Shown here in pieces: positions 46,161 to 58,432 of a stretch of 64,000 nucleotides of DNA. The translations under genes were made by a program, and so were the position numbers. The notes beneath the pieces are model-generated. The model was not told where the DNA came from. It worked only from the letters and a program-made list of their open reading frames with translations, and ran no database searches. How positions within the stretch are numbered: position 1 is the stretch's first letter; each line of letters begins with the position of its first letter. This stretch comes from Acestrorhynchus altus (lineage: Eukaryota; Chordata; Actinopteri; Characiformes; Acestrorhynchidae). The DNA lies in NCBI GenBank assembly GCA_034509495.1, contig CM067509.1:8224689-8288688 (forward strand), written 5' to 3'.

Positions 46161-47198
46161 CATGGGGCATGGCCAAGCCCAGCCCGCAGAGGCAACATGG
46201 GCCTTTCCTCCTGTGGGCCCACCACCCACAGAGGAAACCATTGGGGTCGGGTGCCTTGTGGATTGGGTGGCAGTTGAGGGTGGGGTCCTCGGCGGCCCAA
46301 TTTGGGACACAGCGGCTGGCTGTTGGGATGTGGAAAGTCACCTCGCTGGGGGGAAGGAACCTGAGCTTGTGCGGGAGGTTGAGAGGTACCGGCTAGAGAT
46401 AGTCGGGCTCACTTTCACGCACAGCTTGGGCTCTGGAACCCAACTCCTAGAAAAAGGTTGGACCCTCCACTACTCTGGAGTTGCCCAGGGTGAGAAACGT
46501 CGGGCTGGTGTGAGCTTAGTCGTCTCGTGTTGGAGTTTACCCCAGTGAACGAGAGGGTCGCCTCTCTGCGCCTTCGGGTAGGAGGACTCTGACTGTAGTT
46601 TGTGCCTACGGGCCGAACGGCAGTGCGGAGGAATGGCCTCCCCGATCAGAACCTGAGTGGAGTTCTGTTGGACTCGCCCATCACCCGAGACGAAGTCACT
46701 GATCTGCAAGCTCCTCAGTGATGGGGTCCCGGGGGTGGATGAGATCCGCCCGGAGTACCTCAAGTCTCTAGATGCTGTTAGGGTGTCTTGGCCTACACGC
46801 CTCTGCAGCATCGTGTGGCGGAGGGGACAGTGCCCCTGGAGTGGCAGACCGGGGTGGTGGTTCCCCTCTGGGGGACCAGAGAGTGTGTTCCAACTATAGG
46901 GGGATCACTACTGGATTCAGGAGGAACAATTCGGTTTTTGTCCCGGCCGAGGAACACTGGACCAGCTCTACACCCTCCAGAGGGTCCTCGAGGGTTCATG
47001 GGAGTTTGCCCAACCAGTCCACATGTGTTTTGTGGATTTGGAGAAGGCATTCGACCGTGTCCCTCAGGGTATTCTTTGGGGGGTGCTCCGGGGATACGGG
47101 GTCCAGGGCCATCTGTTAACGGTTGTCAGGTCTTCGTGCAACCGGAGCAGGAGCTTGGTTCACATTGCTGCCATTGCCGGAAGAAGACGGACGGACGG
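46161..47198 (+). mobile_element. RTE/Rex3-like LINE, truncated and internally deleted
   Basis: GC-rich and unlike its surroundings. Plus-strand frames show WDVESHLAGGKEPELVREVERY, then RLEIVGLTFTHSLGSGT (AP-endonuclease domain), then after a deletion near 46,640 PGVDEIRPEYLKSLD, a CSNYRGIT-type block and MCFVDLEKAFDRVPQGILWGVL (RT domain). It then skips the catalytic Asp-Asp box and ends in a GGAC/GGATG tail. Endonuclease and RT are both incomplete, so it is dead. A 12-bp 'atgtatcatttt' flanks both sides as a likely target duplication. The RTE/Rex3 clade call is from memory of these motifs. Confidence 0.85.
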
Positions 47199-47265
47199 AT
47201 GTATCATTTTCTTTTCACGTCACAATTACATGCTACCTTCTGTTGGTCTATGACATAAAATGTTC
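47199..47265 (-). mobile_element. right remnant of interrupted Tc1 family C end
   Basis: 'cacaattacatgctaccttctgttgg' is the reverse complement of 43,043-43,070, completing the copy begun at 46,126. Confidence 0.8.
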
Positions 47266-48889
47266 TTCCCTACTAGAATTCCATGATCAACCATTGAACA
47301 TCTATAGCATGAACTAATGTAACATATATATATGTAAAGCCAAATAGTTTGAGTGACAGATTTACATTTATCACTTACAGAGATAAGTAAAGTAAAGTTT
47401 TGTGTGAACCCTCTTCAGAGAAATGTATGTAATATCAGTCAACTAATGACTGTAATACAGGTCATGACTGATAAAAACATAGAAACTTGTTTAAAACAGG
47501 AATTGAACAGTGAATACACTTGACTTTTCTCACAGCAGTAAATCACTCAAAACTGGATTCTGAAATACCAATTTATAAGAGTGGGTCACACCACCTGCCA
47601 GTGTACACCAGCCAAATTAGCTTGAAGCAAAGAGTAAAAAATAAAAAATAAGCAAAAATGCCAGTGTTGTTGTATAACCACTAGCAGTCATGTTTCTATA
47701 ATCCTGACTAATGTTCCTATAAATCTATTAAAAATACAATATGCTCACTTAGAGGATTTTACCATAATAGCAAGAAGACCAACAGTTTTACAAACACAAC
47801 ACAAAATGAGTACCCAAACATCTGTCTGCTTTTACCATCAGAATCTCCTTACTCAGAGAATTGGCCCAGTTATGCTTTCAGTGAAACTGACACATTGGGT
47901 AGCTTTAGAGTTAATAAGACCATAGCTACCTAGCAAGCTTTTAGGCCATTTTACTTGACAGCCTCACAAAGTACCTACAGTTAATATACTTCAGCTTATA
48001 TATAACTTGAGCTAAAATTAATTGATTGGTTAGTTTTGGAATTTTATATTGTTTATTAGCGTTCTTTGATTATTTTATTCTAGTTTATTTTTTGTTCCCT
48101 TGAATCCTGCTGTCACGTTTTTAAAAACATTCTGACTTTCAGACACTCCAGCCTCCAGATCAAGAGCTAGAGCAGTGGGTGCACTTCATTTAATTGCATT
48201 GCCTCATGATTTTTTCATAGGTTTATGGTTTCTGGTGGCAAAAGCTGTAAACAGTGGATCATGTGCCACTTGTTCACAAGATCATCAAAACAAGTTACCA
48301 CTGTTACTTCTTTAACAGTGCCTTTCATGATATAAACCACATTTTTCTTCACATGTTGATATTTTTTGCATGTTTTCAAACTTAACCATTTCAGATCAAG
48401 TTTACAATGATAACTAAACAGAGTACATGACTTAAGCTACTGATTAATGTCAGAAGTACTGTGTCTACAATTTTTTCTGCACGTAACAGAAAAAAAATTA
48501 ACACAACAATTCAACATGTTAAACATGTATATAATGTTACATATAAGAACATGATGGGTAAGAACATAGGTAAGAAAGTGTAAATAGGATTACTTTAAGA
48601 AACCTGAAGTTATATTAACAATTTCTCAAGCTTTCGCATGAGGCTTGTCATCTCCAAGGTTTGGAAGAAGCCAAACACTTAAATGCAATTACAACTTAGT
48701 TCCACAATTCATCAGTGTATCTGTAACACATTCAAGGGTTTCAGGTCAGTATACAGCTCAGTTACAAGATAAATAAATTGATTGTTTCCCAAATGTACAT
48801 GGACAATTTCAAGACCACATTGATTATGTATCTCAATCATTATTACTGTTTCTCTCTTTTATTAAAAATAAAAAAATAATAATATAGCA
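47266..48889. other. intron 1, nothing recognised
   Basis: AT-rich, non-coding; no repeat family identified. Confidence 0.3.
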
Positions 48890-49810
48890 TGTACATTCAT
48901 AGCCTTTACTCACTTATTTGTTATCTTGGCTGTATGCTTAAAGTTATTGTCCTGTTGGAAGATAAACCTTCATCGCATTCTGAGGTCCACAGTGTTCTGG
49001 AGCATGTTATCATTATGGATGTCTCTGTACATTGCTACAGTCATCGTTCCCTCAACCCAAACTAGTCTTTCAGTTCCTGCTGCAGGAACTGCAGGAACAT
49101 CCCACAGCATGATGCTGCCACCACCATGCTTCACAGTAGGAATGGAATTGGGTAGTTGATGAGCAGTGCCTGGTTTCCTCCAGACTTGGCATTCAGCCCA
49201 AAAAGATCAATAATTTTGTTTCTCATGGTCTGAGAATCCCTTACGTGTCTTTTGGCAAACTCTAGACAGCCTGTCAAATGCCTTTTACTGACAAGTGGCT
49301 TCTATCTGGCCACTCTACCCTACAGGCCTGATTGGTGCAGTGCTGCAAAATGGTTGTCCTTCTGTAAGGTTCTCCTCTCTCCACAATGAGCTCTGTTAAG
49401 AGTGACCATTGGGTTCTTGGTCACCTCCTTGACTAAGGACCTTCTACCACTATCACTCAATTTGGCCAGGTGGTCAACTCTAGGAAGAGTCCAGGTCATT
49501 CCAAACTTCAATTCATGAAGGATGGAGGACACTGTGATCATTGGGACTTTCAATGCAGCAAAAACTATTCTGTAGCATTCCCCAATCCCGTCTCAGAGGC
49601 CTACCAACAATTCCTTAATGGACTTCATGGCTTGGTTTGTGCTCTAACATGCACTACTATGTCTACTATTGTAAAAACAGATGTGCGCCTTTTCAAATCA
49701 TGTCCAATCAACTGAATTTACAACAGGTGTACGCCAATCAAGCCGTCAAAACATCTGAAGGATATTCAGTGGAAAGAAGATGTACCTGAGCTCACTTGAA
49801 TCCATTTTTG
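48890..49810 (-). mobile_element. Tc1-like transposon family A, decayed copy 2
   Basis: Antisense phrases 'gttatcttggctgtatgctt', 'gtcctgttggaagat', 'catgatgctgccaccaccatg' and 'ggttctcctctctccacaatg' follow the same order as copies 1 and 3. The terminal region jumps straight from 'cagcctttactca' equivalents to 'tttgttatcttgg', so about 250 bp are missing near the end. Frames are broken. Confidence 0.9.
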
Positions 49811-49845
49811 GAATAATGCTATAACACAAAAAGTGACGGTCATAT

Positions 49846-50250
49846 CACGTTAGATCAGTTCCCTTTTGCCACCAGTAATTTACTAATTGTGCTTTGTGAA
49901 CACTAACTGGAATGGCTAAGGGGCTAACTATATTTCATTTGTATTTTAGAATTCATCAGTATGACCAGCAATAAAAGACAACTTTTTTCCCTCCTTTTAT
50001 TTTTGATTATTTATTATTTGCATTGCTTCTGCTTCAAACTCAATTTTATCAGTATTCAAGATTTTGGCTTTAGACTTGTGGCTGCCTCAGTCTATAATTT
50101 TCTCCACTGCTTATCTGGTGCCATTAATATAGACCAATAAAGATATTAGTGGGAATTAATTTATATGGGATTGTTCGTGTCACGTTAGATCGGTTCCCTT
50201 TCCCCACCAGTAATTTATGTATTTTGATTGGTCATTGTGCTTTGTTTTGT
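49846..50250. repeat. pair of short direct repeats
   Basis: 'cacgttagatc(a/g)gttcccttt', then 'ccaccagtaattta', occurs at 49,848-49,890 and again at 50,180-50,220. Both are followed by 'ttgtgctttgt'. The 280 bp between them is AT-rich and unassigned. Confidence 0.8.
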
Positions 50251-50545
50251 CAGAGTGCTTTGTATTATTGTTCATTTGAATTAATTTTAAGGTATTTGAC
50301 TTATTAGTTTACTAATTATTTTTGCTGTGTCTTGTTGGTTTGTTGGTTACTAATAGTGATCCAATAACACAAACCAAGAGCCACATACATATACACACGC
50401 TGGCAGGCAGAGCTGTGGATGATTGATATGGTGATTTTATGTTTTAATCCAATTTAAACTCTCCATAGCCCCAAGCCTGACAGTGAACACATTTACCATC
50501 CAGTAAACAGAACAGTGCCTCTAGAGGAACACCACTGCATTATGA
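50251..50545. other. intron 1, nothing recognised
   Basis: No identifiable feature. Confidence 0.3.
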
Positions 50546-50547
50546 AC

Positions 50548-50601
<54 letters not shown>
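50546..50601. repeat. (CT)n microsatellite
   Basis: About 27 units. Confidence 0.98.
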
Positions 50602-50605
<4 letters not shown>

Positions 50606-51010
50606 ACACGCATAGTCAAGGACAATCAAAGTCTTCATGCAGAGACCATGAAGTAGCAGACAGTGTCCACATTGAGAGAAATCTATATGACACTTCACAG
50701 GGGATGAGAGAAGGATAGAGAGAACGGGGGTGGGGGGTTTGCTGGCCTACATTATTTAGTGTGCCAATTGCAGCTTCCTCAAGTCAGCCAAAGGCATAGT
50801 CCAATCTGCCACATATAAACACTATGACAGACAAGTGTGTGTGTGTGTGTGTGTGTGCATGTGCGGTTATCTGAACCACAGAAAGAGACAGAATTACTGT
50901 ATTTTCTCATTTTCATTTAAAGTTTGTGTTTGTATCTTATAGGCTTATAAATCATGGGTTTCATTTGGGCATTAAAAAAAGCCAACAAACAGAATTTCTT
51001 TCACTTTCTT

Positions 51011-51013
<3 letters not shown>
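50602..51013. other. intron 1, nothing recognised
   Basis: Contains a short GT tract at 50,836-50,858. Confidence 0.3.

Positions 51014-51078
<65 letters not shown>
51014..51078. repeat. (GT)n microsatellite
   Basis: About 32 units. Confidence 0.98.
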
Positions 51079-51080
<2 letters not shown>

Positions 51081-51533
51081 GTTCTCACACAGTCTTTACG
51101 CCTCACTGATCTGATTAACAAGGGACCCCTGGGTTTATCCCTCAATGCACCGCTGTACTGATGGTGATTAATTATTTAGTGATGCATACCCCTCTAACCA
51201 CCCAAACACACACAAAACACATACACATAAACAGGTGCCCAGGTGGCAGAAAATGAAAAAAGAACACAACCAATGCAAAGAGAAAAGATGAAAGAAAATA
51301 TCAATGATGAGTGAAATTTTGTAAGACAACTGAAATTAAGTATGTGAACAAGTGAAGAAAAAATCCAGAAGTTAGCAGGCACTTAGCCTAAGGCTCCAAT
51401 TGGAGTTGGACATCTATGTTGGCTTCACTCCAGTTTAGATCCTGAGCTGTGGAGCCTCACCTTACACTGAGCACCTCTCCATAACTGCCTACAGCCAACA
51501 CAGTATTCACTAGCTGTGCTGTTCTCTAATGAA

Positions 51534-51574
<41 letters not shown>

Positions 51575-52373
51575 ATTATATGACTGAATACAACCCTAAC
51601 CATGCTGCCTATGCACACTGTCACTTTGATGTGTTGCTGCTAAGTTCTGTTTAGTTAATTAATCTCCAATCAAATATTAATCATAGTTCTCATCCAATAC
51701 CTGGTTACTACTTTCTTCAGAATGAGAAATTCTTCTACTTTACTTTATTTCAGTTTACCTGCATCTGCTCCAGCTGGGTCTGGAGTTGCTACATTAAACT
51801 CTCTCTTATCCATCAGAAATCTGAGTTTAAATAATGTGTGTTAGGTACCTAATGCATAATACCTGCATGACTATGCATGTTTGTATGTACTGATTTAATT
51901 TGAAAACTAAAATGAACTATTTGATTTGAAATTGTATATTCAGTTTTGCATGTTGCAAAAAAGCCTTCAAATATTCATGAACATATAGTGTTAATTTATA
52001 AACTCATGTACTGCTCTGAAAGCCTAGTATTATATTTGTGCATGTGTGTGTGTGTGTGTCTGTGTGTGTGTGTGCACCTGTGTGCACGTGTGTGTGTTTA
52101 TACCTAGAATGTGCAAACGCACTGGTTGAATTCAGACAATAAAGCCGTTTACAACATGGCCGAACACTCACTGGTGCATATGCACACACACACACACATA
52201 TGGAATAATTGCTCAGATACTCATGTTTTGAAGTGTACCTCCTGATCTCACCCTAAACATTTGTTGTGGTTCCAGAATCAACAAGGCTCATTTTCATATC
52301 AGCAAAGAGTAGAAAAGTGAATGAGTGTGTTTTAGTGCTAATTCCTGAAGTGGGTTCAATGCAATATACCTGC
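51079..52373. other. intron 1, small repeats only
   Basis: Contains an AT tract at 51,538-51,571 and an impure GT tract at 52,042-52,096. No exon identified. Confidence 0.3.
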
Positions 52374-53581
52374 AGTGCATCCGGAAAGTATTCAAATTTT
52401 GCCCATTTTGCTATGTTACAGCCTTATTCCAAAATGAATCAATTAATTATTTCTCTCTTTATACACACAAAAACCCACCATGAAAGTGAAAAAGTGTGTT
52501 TGAAATCTTTGCAGACAAAAATATAACATGTACATACCTATTCGTAGCCTTTGCCATAACACTCAAGATTAGCTTGGATGCATCTTGTTTCCACTGATCA
52601 TCTTTCAGGTGTTTTCTGATAGCTTGAGTACACTTCAGTTGATTGGACATGATTTGGAAAGGCACACATCGGTTTATATAAGATCCCACAGTGCAAGTCA
52701 GAGCACAAACCAAGCCATGAAGTCTATGGATTTCCAAGACCTCCAAGACAGGATCATATCAAGATACAGAGCTGGGGAATGGTGCAGAAATATTTCTGCT
52801 GCATTGAAGGTCCCAATGAGCACAGTGGCCTCCATCATCCATAAGTGGAAGAAATTTCGAACCACCAAGACTCTTCCCCGAGCTGACCACTGGCCAAACA
52901 GAATGAACAGAAGGACAGCCATTTCTGCACCACTCCACCAATCATGCCTGTATAACAAAGTGGGCAGATAAAAGCCACTCCTCAGTAAAAGGCATATGAC
53001 AAACCATGTAGAGTTTGCCAAAAGACACATAAAGGACTCTCAGACCATGAGAAACAAAAATATTGAACTTTTTGGACTGAGTGCCAAGCATAATTTCTGA
53101 AGGAAACCAGGCACTGCTCATCACCTAGCCAATACAATTCCTACAGTGAAGCATGGTGGTGGCAACATCATGCTGTGGGTATGTTTTTTTCTGCAGCAGG
53201 AACTGGGAGATTAGTCAGGATTGAGGGAAAGATGACTGTAGCAATGTACAGAGACATCCTTAATGATAACCTCCTCCAGAGTGCTTTGGACCTCAGACTG
53301 GGACAAAGGTTTATCTTCCGACAGGAGATTTATCCTAAGCACACAGCCAAGATAATAAAGGAGTGGCTTCAGGACAACTCTGTGAATGCAGATTGTGAAT
53401 ACTTATGTAAGTTGTATTTTTGTATTTTTAATAAATTTGCAAAGATTAAAAAAAACTTGTCTTACTTTGTCATTGTGTATAGAATTTTAAGGGGAAAAAT
53501 AATTTAATCCATTTTGGGAAAAGGCTGTAACATTAAATGTGGAAAAACTGAAGCACTGTGAATACTTTCCAGATGCACTGT
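52374..53581 (+). mobile_element. Tc1-like transposon family A, copy 3, both ends present
   Basis: It begins 'cagtgcatccggaaagtatt' and ends with the inverse 'aatactttccagatgcactg', followed by TA. The transposase frame opens at about 52,720 with an N-terminal helix-turn-helix (DLQDRIISRYRAGE, TVASIIHKWKKFRTTKTLPR). After a deletion it resumes with HQSCLYNKVGR, the 'IMLWVCFSAAGTGRLVRIEGK' equivalents and FRQEIYPKHTAK. There the usual catalytic Asp of QQDNDPKHTAK is absent. The sequence for the third acidic residue is deleted. About 1.2 kb remain of the roughly 1.6 kb usual length. Confidence 0.93.
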
Positions 53582-53885
53582 ATGCTGGATCTAAGGGTCT
53601 ACATGACATTGTGATTTAAGGCTAATTTCTAATCCAGTAAATATTCTAAAACAAAGGGGTTAATTACCACACAGACAGTCCAGAATGAAGAAGGCACCAA
53701 TTTCTAAACTATTTTAACACACATCCACAGCACATCACATCATCCACAGCACAACCATCACAGTTCCACAAATTAGGCCTTTCCCTGTATGACTTGCAGT
53801 CTCTCGGGTTGATCAATGAGACATCTAGCTACTGCAGTGATTGAAATATCAGGGTGCACAAAGACGTGCCTGCATGTATTTCTAC
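53582..53885. other. intron 1, nothing recognised
   Basis: No identifiable feature. Confidence 0.3.
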
Positions 53886-53998
53886 ACACACACACACACA
53901 CACAGACACACACACACACATGCTTTTTAACTAATTCAAATCACAAAACATTTTAATGCCTTTTTTATTAATCATTATGTTAAATCAAGTGGTGAAAC
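53886..53998. repeat. dispersed repeat, copy 2 (pair with 29,583-29,705)
   Basis: CA tract, then 'atgctttttaactaattcaa', 'atcacaaaacattttaatgcc' and 'aatcaagtggtgaaac', with a deletion of about 31 bp compared with copy 1. Confidence 0.85.
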
Positions 53999-54099
53999 TG
54001 AGCAAACCTTTCATCAGAATATTTCCATTTAAACTATCATACTACTTTTTTCCCAAAAACGACATTTTTATGATTTTTACTGATTGTGATCATTGCAGG

Positions 54100-54860
54100 C
54101 ATTTTTAAAATATATGGTGCTTTTACTGTTAAAATGGTTTTCAAGTGTTTGGTTTGTTTGCATGTTGGATCACACACTCAGCTGAAGCAATGGATACTTT
54201 TGATTAAGCTAATTTAATTCAAAAATGTAAACGAATGAGAAAAAAAACACTCAAAGATCACCTTTGACTTTTTTGACATATGATCTTCATTTAACTGTAT
54301 TCATACAGTAACACAGATTTAGAGAAATTTGTAAATAATATTTAATAGAAAAAGGCATTTAGTGTACATAGAAAAAGTCTTAAAAAATGAGAGTGTGGTT
54401 TATATTTTTGTTCAGTGTATTTCTCCTTAAAATGCCTAAAATTAGAGTCACATGCAGCATATTAGCATCATTAGACAGGACTGCAATATGTTTAAAGTCT
54501 CCAACAAGCTTTTGCCACAGATGATGTCAAAGTACCTGAATCCACCATAATTAAGAGGTTGCACAAATATTAACAAAAAAAAAAAGGTTGCCAGAAAACT
54601 CCAAGACAAAGATGAACAATTTGTTTTGGACAGATGAATCTAAAGCTGGATTTTCTGGGCACAGTAACAGAAGACTTGGGCAAACAAGCAAAAAACATGG
54701 AGATGGAACCATTATGGTTTGGGGCTGCTTTGTTGCAGCAGTGCCTGGAGAACTTTCCATCAGAGATATGTTAAAAAAGTCAAAGACATTTATGGGGTGT
54801 CCTGTTTTTTTCTGCATTTTATATTCACTACATGTGAAGTGACATAATTGATGTCTTTTG
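54100..54860 (+). mobile_element. Tc1-like transposon, further family, fragment
   Basis: The plus-strand frame at 54,588-54,842 reads MNNLFWTDESKAGFSG, then RLGQTSKKHGDGTIMVWGCFVAAVPGELS. This is the first catalytic-Asp block (WTDESK) and the GG..MVWGC block of Tc1 transposases. Nothing after this block is preserved. A poly-A stretch at 54,575 may mark an insertion. Confidence 0.8.
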
Positions 54861-54886
54861 TTGTTTTGGTTGTGATCAGCAGGACT

Positions 54887-55091
54887 TGTGAAAATCAGAA
54901 ATCCAGAATGTCAAATTATTAAAACAACATTTGATGTGTATGTTCACTTATACATTCAATACTTGCATTATCGTGCATTGTATCATGGTGTCTGAACCAG
55001 ACACAGTATTTATACAGTTTCAAGAGTCATTTACTTTAAATTCAAAGTGAAAATTGTTAATAATTTGAAAAATGGATTTCTGATTTTCACA
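54887..55091. repeat. imperfect inverted repeat
   Basis: 'tgtgaaaatcagaaatcca' (54,887-54,905) and its exact reverse complement (55,073-55,091) are core arms. Pairing extends imperfectly through 'tcaaattatta' to about 40 bp per arm with a spacer of about 130 bp. It may be a terminal repeat pair of a small DNA transposon. Confidence 0.8.
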
Positions 55092-57012
55092 ATCTACAAG
55101 CCATACTGACACTAAAACAAAAAGCTTTAAAATATATCAGTTTGCATACAATTAATACAATAAAAAAAAGTTAAAAAAATAAATCTGATGGAAATAAGCA
55201 AATCAAAAAGATCTTAGCCTGAAAAGAAACCTGAATAGTCTTCCTGAATGCACCAGACCAAATTAGTTACACACATACACACATACTCTTTCTCTTTCTC
55301 GCTTTCACAGACGGGCAGACAAACACAAAAAGCTTCAATACTATTCAGGAGAAATCAGTCAGAGCTCTGACAGTTCTGTCAGCTTTCAGTAAAAAAGAAA
55401 GTGACAGCGAGAGAAGGCCCATGCCAAAATACTCTCAAACAGATTACTTGTCAAGCTTCATCAACAACCAAAAGCAGTGATGTGAGTAAATGTGTGTGCA
55501 TTTGTAACTATGGGTTTGACTATATTTGTGTGTTTATATAAAACACATATCATTTTGCACAAACACAAAAAGGAATATCATACAGTATAGAGTGCAGCTT
55601 TCAATTACTCACCAGGGGATCAACACTGACGTTCCAAAGCTTTCACCTGATGTCCATTATTTCAGTGAAACCATGCACAGTCATTAATATACACATGTAC
55701 ACTTGCTCAGTGTTGCCCAACTTCTAGTTCTAATACTAGGCTTTCCCTAAAGGAAGCTGATTCCTGACACATGACTTAAAGAATTCCCATTTCTCACAAC
55801 AGACATTCAATCAATGGATTTCTTTTCCAATTGTCAGTCAATAACTATTCTCCTCAGGAGTGGATCAATGGGGCTCTGGGCAGGGGCCATTCCCAATCTC
55901 ACTTTGCTGACCACAAGAACCCCTCATTACCCAGCAGAGAACTGTCAGGAGAACTGGCCCCCTACAGACTTGCAACAACCTTCATCATTGACAAGACAGC
56001 AAAAAAAATACTTTGTTTCAATCATTCAGCCATCTACTTTCTCATTCTCATTCTCTCACTCTCTCCTGATGGTAATAGTGTGGGAATCCAAAGAGTATAA
56101 TGAGGGCTTTCCCACATACAACCTCCTCATTATCCATAGACACATGCTTACCCAAATAGACGCTTTATTGACACTATACAGAAGTGGTCCCTCAGAAACC
56201 CTTTGACCTCATGAGTATGTTCCATCAACATTAAAAAGCAAGCTCTGTCTTACATGGGGTATTGAAGCAAAAGAATATAAATTCTCTTCTGATGTAGAAC
56301 GAAAAACTCACAATATGGCTTAAAAATAATACATAAATAAAAATAAATAAAACAGTGTACTGTATATTTCTATAATTTGTTATAATTATTTAATGCCTAT
56401 TGCCAATATATACTCATATAAACACCTCAAGAACTAGCATTAAACATATTCCAATTATCCAGGTCTTCCTTGTCACACATCGCAACCACAATGATAAAAA
56501 GAGACACAGGAAGTGTGCTTTTTTCCATTTTTTGCAAGGTAATCATTCCCAAAACTGGTATTGATTTAAATGTTCAAAAGTGTGTTTCATCTTTCCATTT
56601 TGGAGATCATTTCATCTTCAACTTACGTAGCTGTTAACACCAACAGTCATTTTGACTATTTTGATGACAAACACAAGTACTGCAAGAAATACTGAATATT
56701 TCTATATATAAATTAAATATTTTTGACTGTAGTGCTTCATATTTCTAACCAACTAAATATTATAATGTCATGGTAGTATATTTATGCTCCTACTATTAGC
56801 AGTCCTAGTGCTATTAGCAAATTCAAAATTAAGTGAAAGCAAATGTTGGGTAACTTTGATTAGAACGCTGTAGATGCTTTGTGGCTACTCAGCTTACCTT
56901 TAACTGAGACTGAGCTAAATCTCTATTTAAATCACTGTCATTTTTCTGACATCAAATGTCTCTAGACTTAAACTAACCTTAGCCATTTAATCACAGAATA
57001 TAGAAATACCCA

Positions 57013-57015
<3 letters not shown>
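55092..57015. other. intron 1, nothing recognised
   Basis: AT-rich. A 130-codon plus-strand frame at 55,814-56,206 has no recognised domain, an ordinary composition and no flanking splice logic, so it is not called as a gene. Confidence 0.3.
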
Positions 57016-57050
<35 letters not shown>

Positions 57051-57080
57051 ATAAAACACACACACACACACACACATACA
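57016..57080. repeat. (CT)n and (CA)n microsatellites
   Basis: CT at 57,016-57,049, CA at 57,057-57,077. Confidence 0.96.
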
Positions 57081-57322
57081 TACATTATCTAAGTTGTAAC
57101 TGTACTCCTCTCACCTTAACATGCATGTCCCAGTGGGTCTTCTTACTATCCATTCTATTAACTAGAGTGTAGAATTGCCACTCGGGTTTTGAATACCAAC
57201 ATCAGATTTCAGAATCCTGTTAGATGTTAGATTTTTAAATGTCTGTCATAATTAATCATTAACCAATATTGTGAAAGATCTAATGAATACACTATTCACT
57301 GATGTGGGATATTTGTCCTTAA

Positions 57323-57323
<1 letters not shown>

Positions 57324-57380
<57 letters not shown>
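57324..57380. repeat. (TTA)n microsatellite
   Basis: About 19 units. Confidence 0.98.
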
Positions 57381-57381
<1 letters not shown>

Positions 57382-57526
57382 AAAGTGTCATTAGTTCAGG
57401 GGACAGTTAAGAATGGTTCTGGTGTATTCTCATTGCATTAGTTAGGTCCACTTGTCTGTGTAAACATGTTTTACTGCTTGATTTTCAGCTCTTCATGGAC
57501 TTCATGTATTCCCACAATGATAGTAT

Positions 57527-58432
57527 ACAACCCCAATCCCATTTAAGTTGGGGTGCTGTGTAAAACATACATAAAACAGAATATGACAATTTGCAAATCC
57601 TTTTCAACCTATATTCAATTGAATGCACTACAAAGACAAGATATTTAATGTTCAAATGGACAATACTTTACTTTATTTTTGAACATTTCAGAAAACCATT
57701 GTAAGTAAACACAGGTTTTTGTTCCTTTAACATGCAAAGCGAAAGCCATATATCAACAACACCCAGAAGCACAGCCGGATTTTCTGGGCCAGAGCTCATC
57801 TGAGATGGAATAACACAAATTGGAAAAGTGTCCTGTGGTCTCATGAGTCCACATTTCAAATTGTTTTTGGAAATCATGGACATTGTGTCTTCAGGGCCAC
57901 AGAGGAAAAGGACTGTCCGGATTGTTATCAGTGCAAAGTTCAAAAGCCAGCATCTCTGATGTTATGAGGGTGTGTTAGTGCTCATGCACATCTGTGAAGG
58001 CACCATTAATGCTGAAAGGTACCTACAGGTTTTGGAGTAACGTATGCTGTCATCCAAGCAATGTCTTTTTCAGGGACTAGACTGGCTGAAGTTGTACATC
58101 AAGCATGAATGGGAAGGAATTCCACCTACAAAGCTTCAACAATTAGTGTCCTCAGTTCCCAAATGCTTATTCAGTGCTGCTATAAGGAAAGGTGATGTAA
58201 CACAGTGGTAAACACGCCACATCCCAATTATTTTGGAATATGTTGCAGGCATCAAATTCAAAATGACTGAATATTTGCAAAAAACAATAAATTTTATCAA
58301 TTTGAACATTAAATATCTTGTCTTTGTAGGGTATGCATTTGAATACAGGTTGAAAAGGATTTGCAAATTATTGTATTCTATTTTTATTTATGTTTTACAC
58401 GATGCCCCAATTTAATTGGAATTGGGGTTGTA
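57527..58432 (+). mobile_element. Tc1/mariner family B with long terminal inverted repeats, internally deleted
   Basis: It starts 'acaaccccaatcccattta' and ends 'ttggaattggggttgta'. Inverted ends of over 100 bp are shared ('tttgcaaatccttttcaacct', 'gacaagatatttaatgttcaa'). The broken plus-strand frame reads ESTFQIVFGNHGH, KDCPDCYQCKVQKPAS and a late block ending LSSQMLIQ..YKER. The region expected to hold the second and third catalytic residues is deleted, leaving a non-autonomous copy of about 0.9 kb. Confidence 0.9.

Noticed and set aside
55814..56206. 130-codon plus-strand frame
   Set aside because: No recognised domain, no splice signals in logical positions and ordinary intronic composition.
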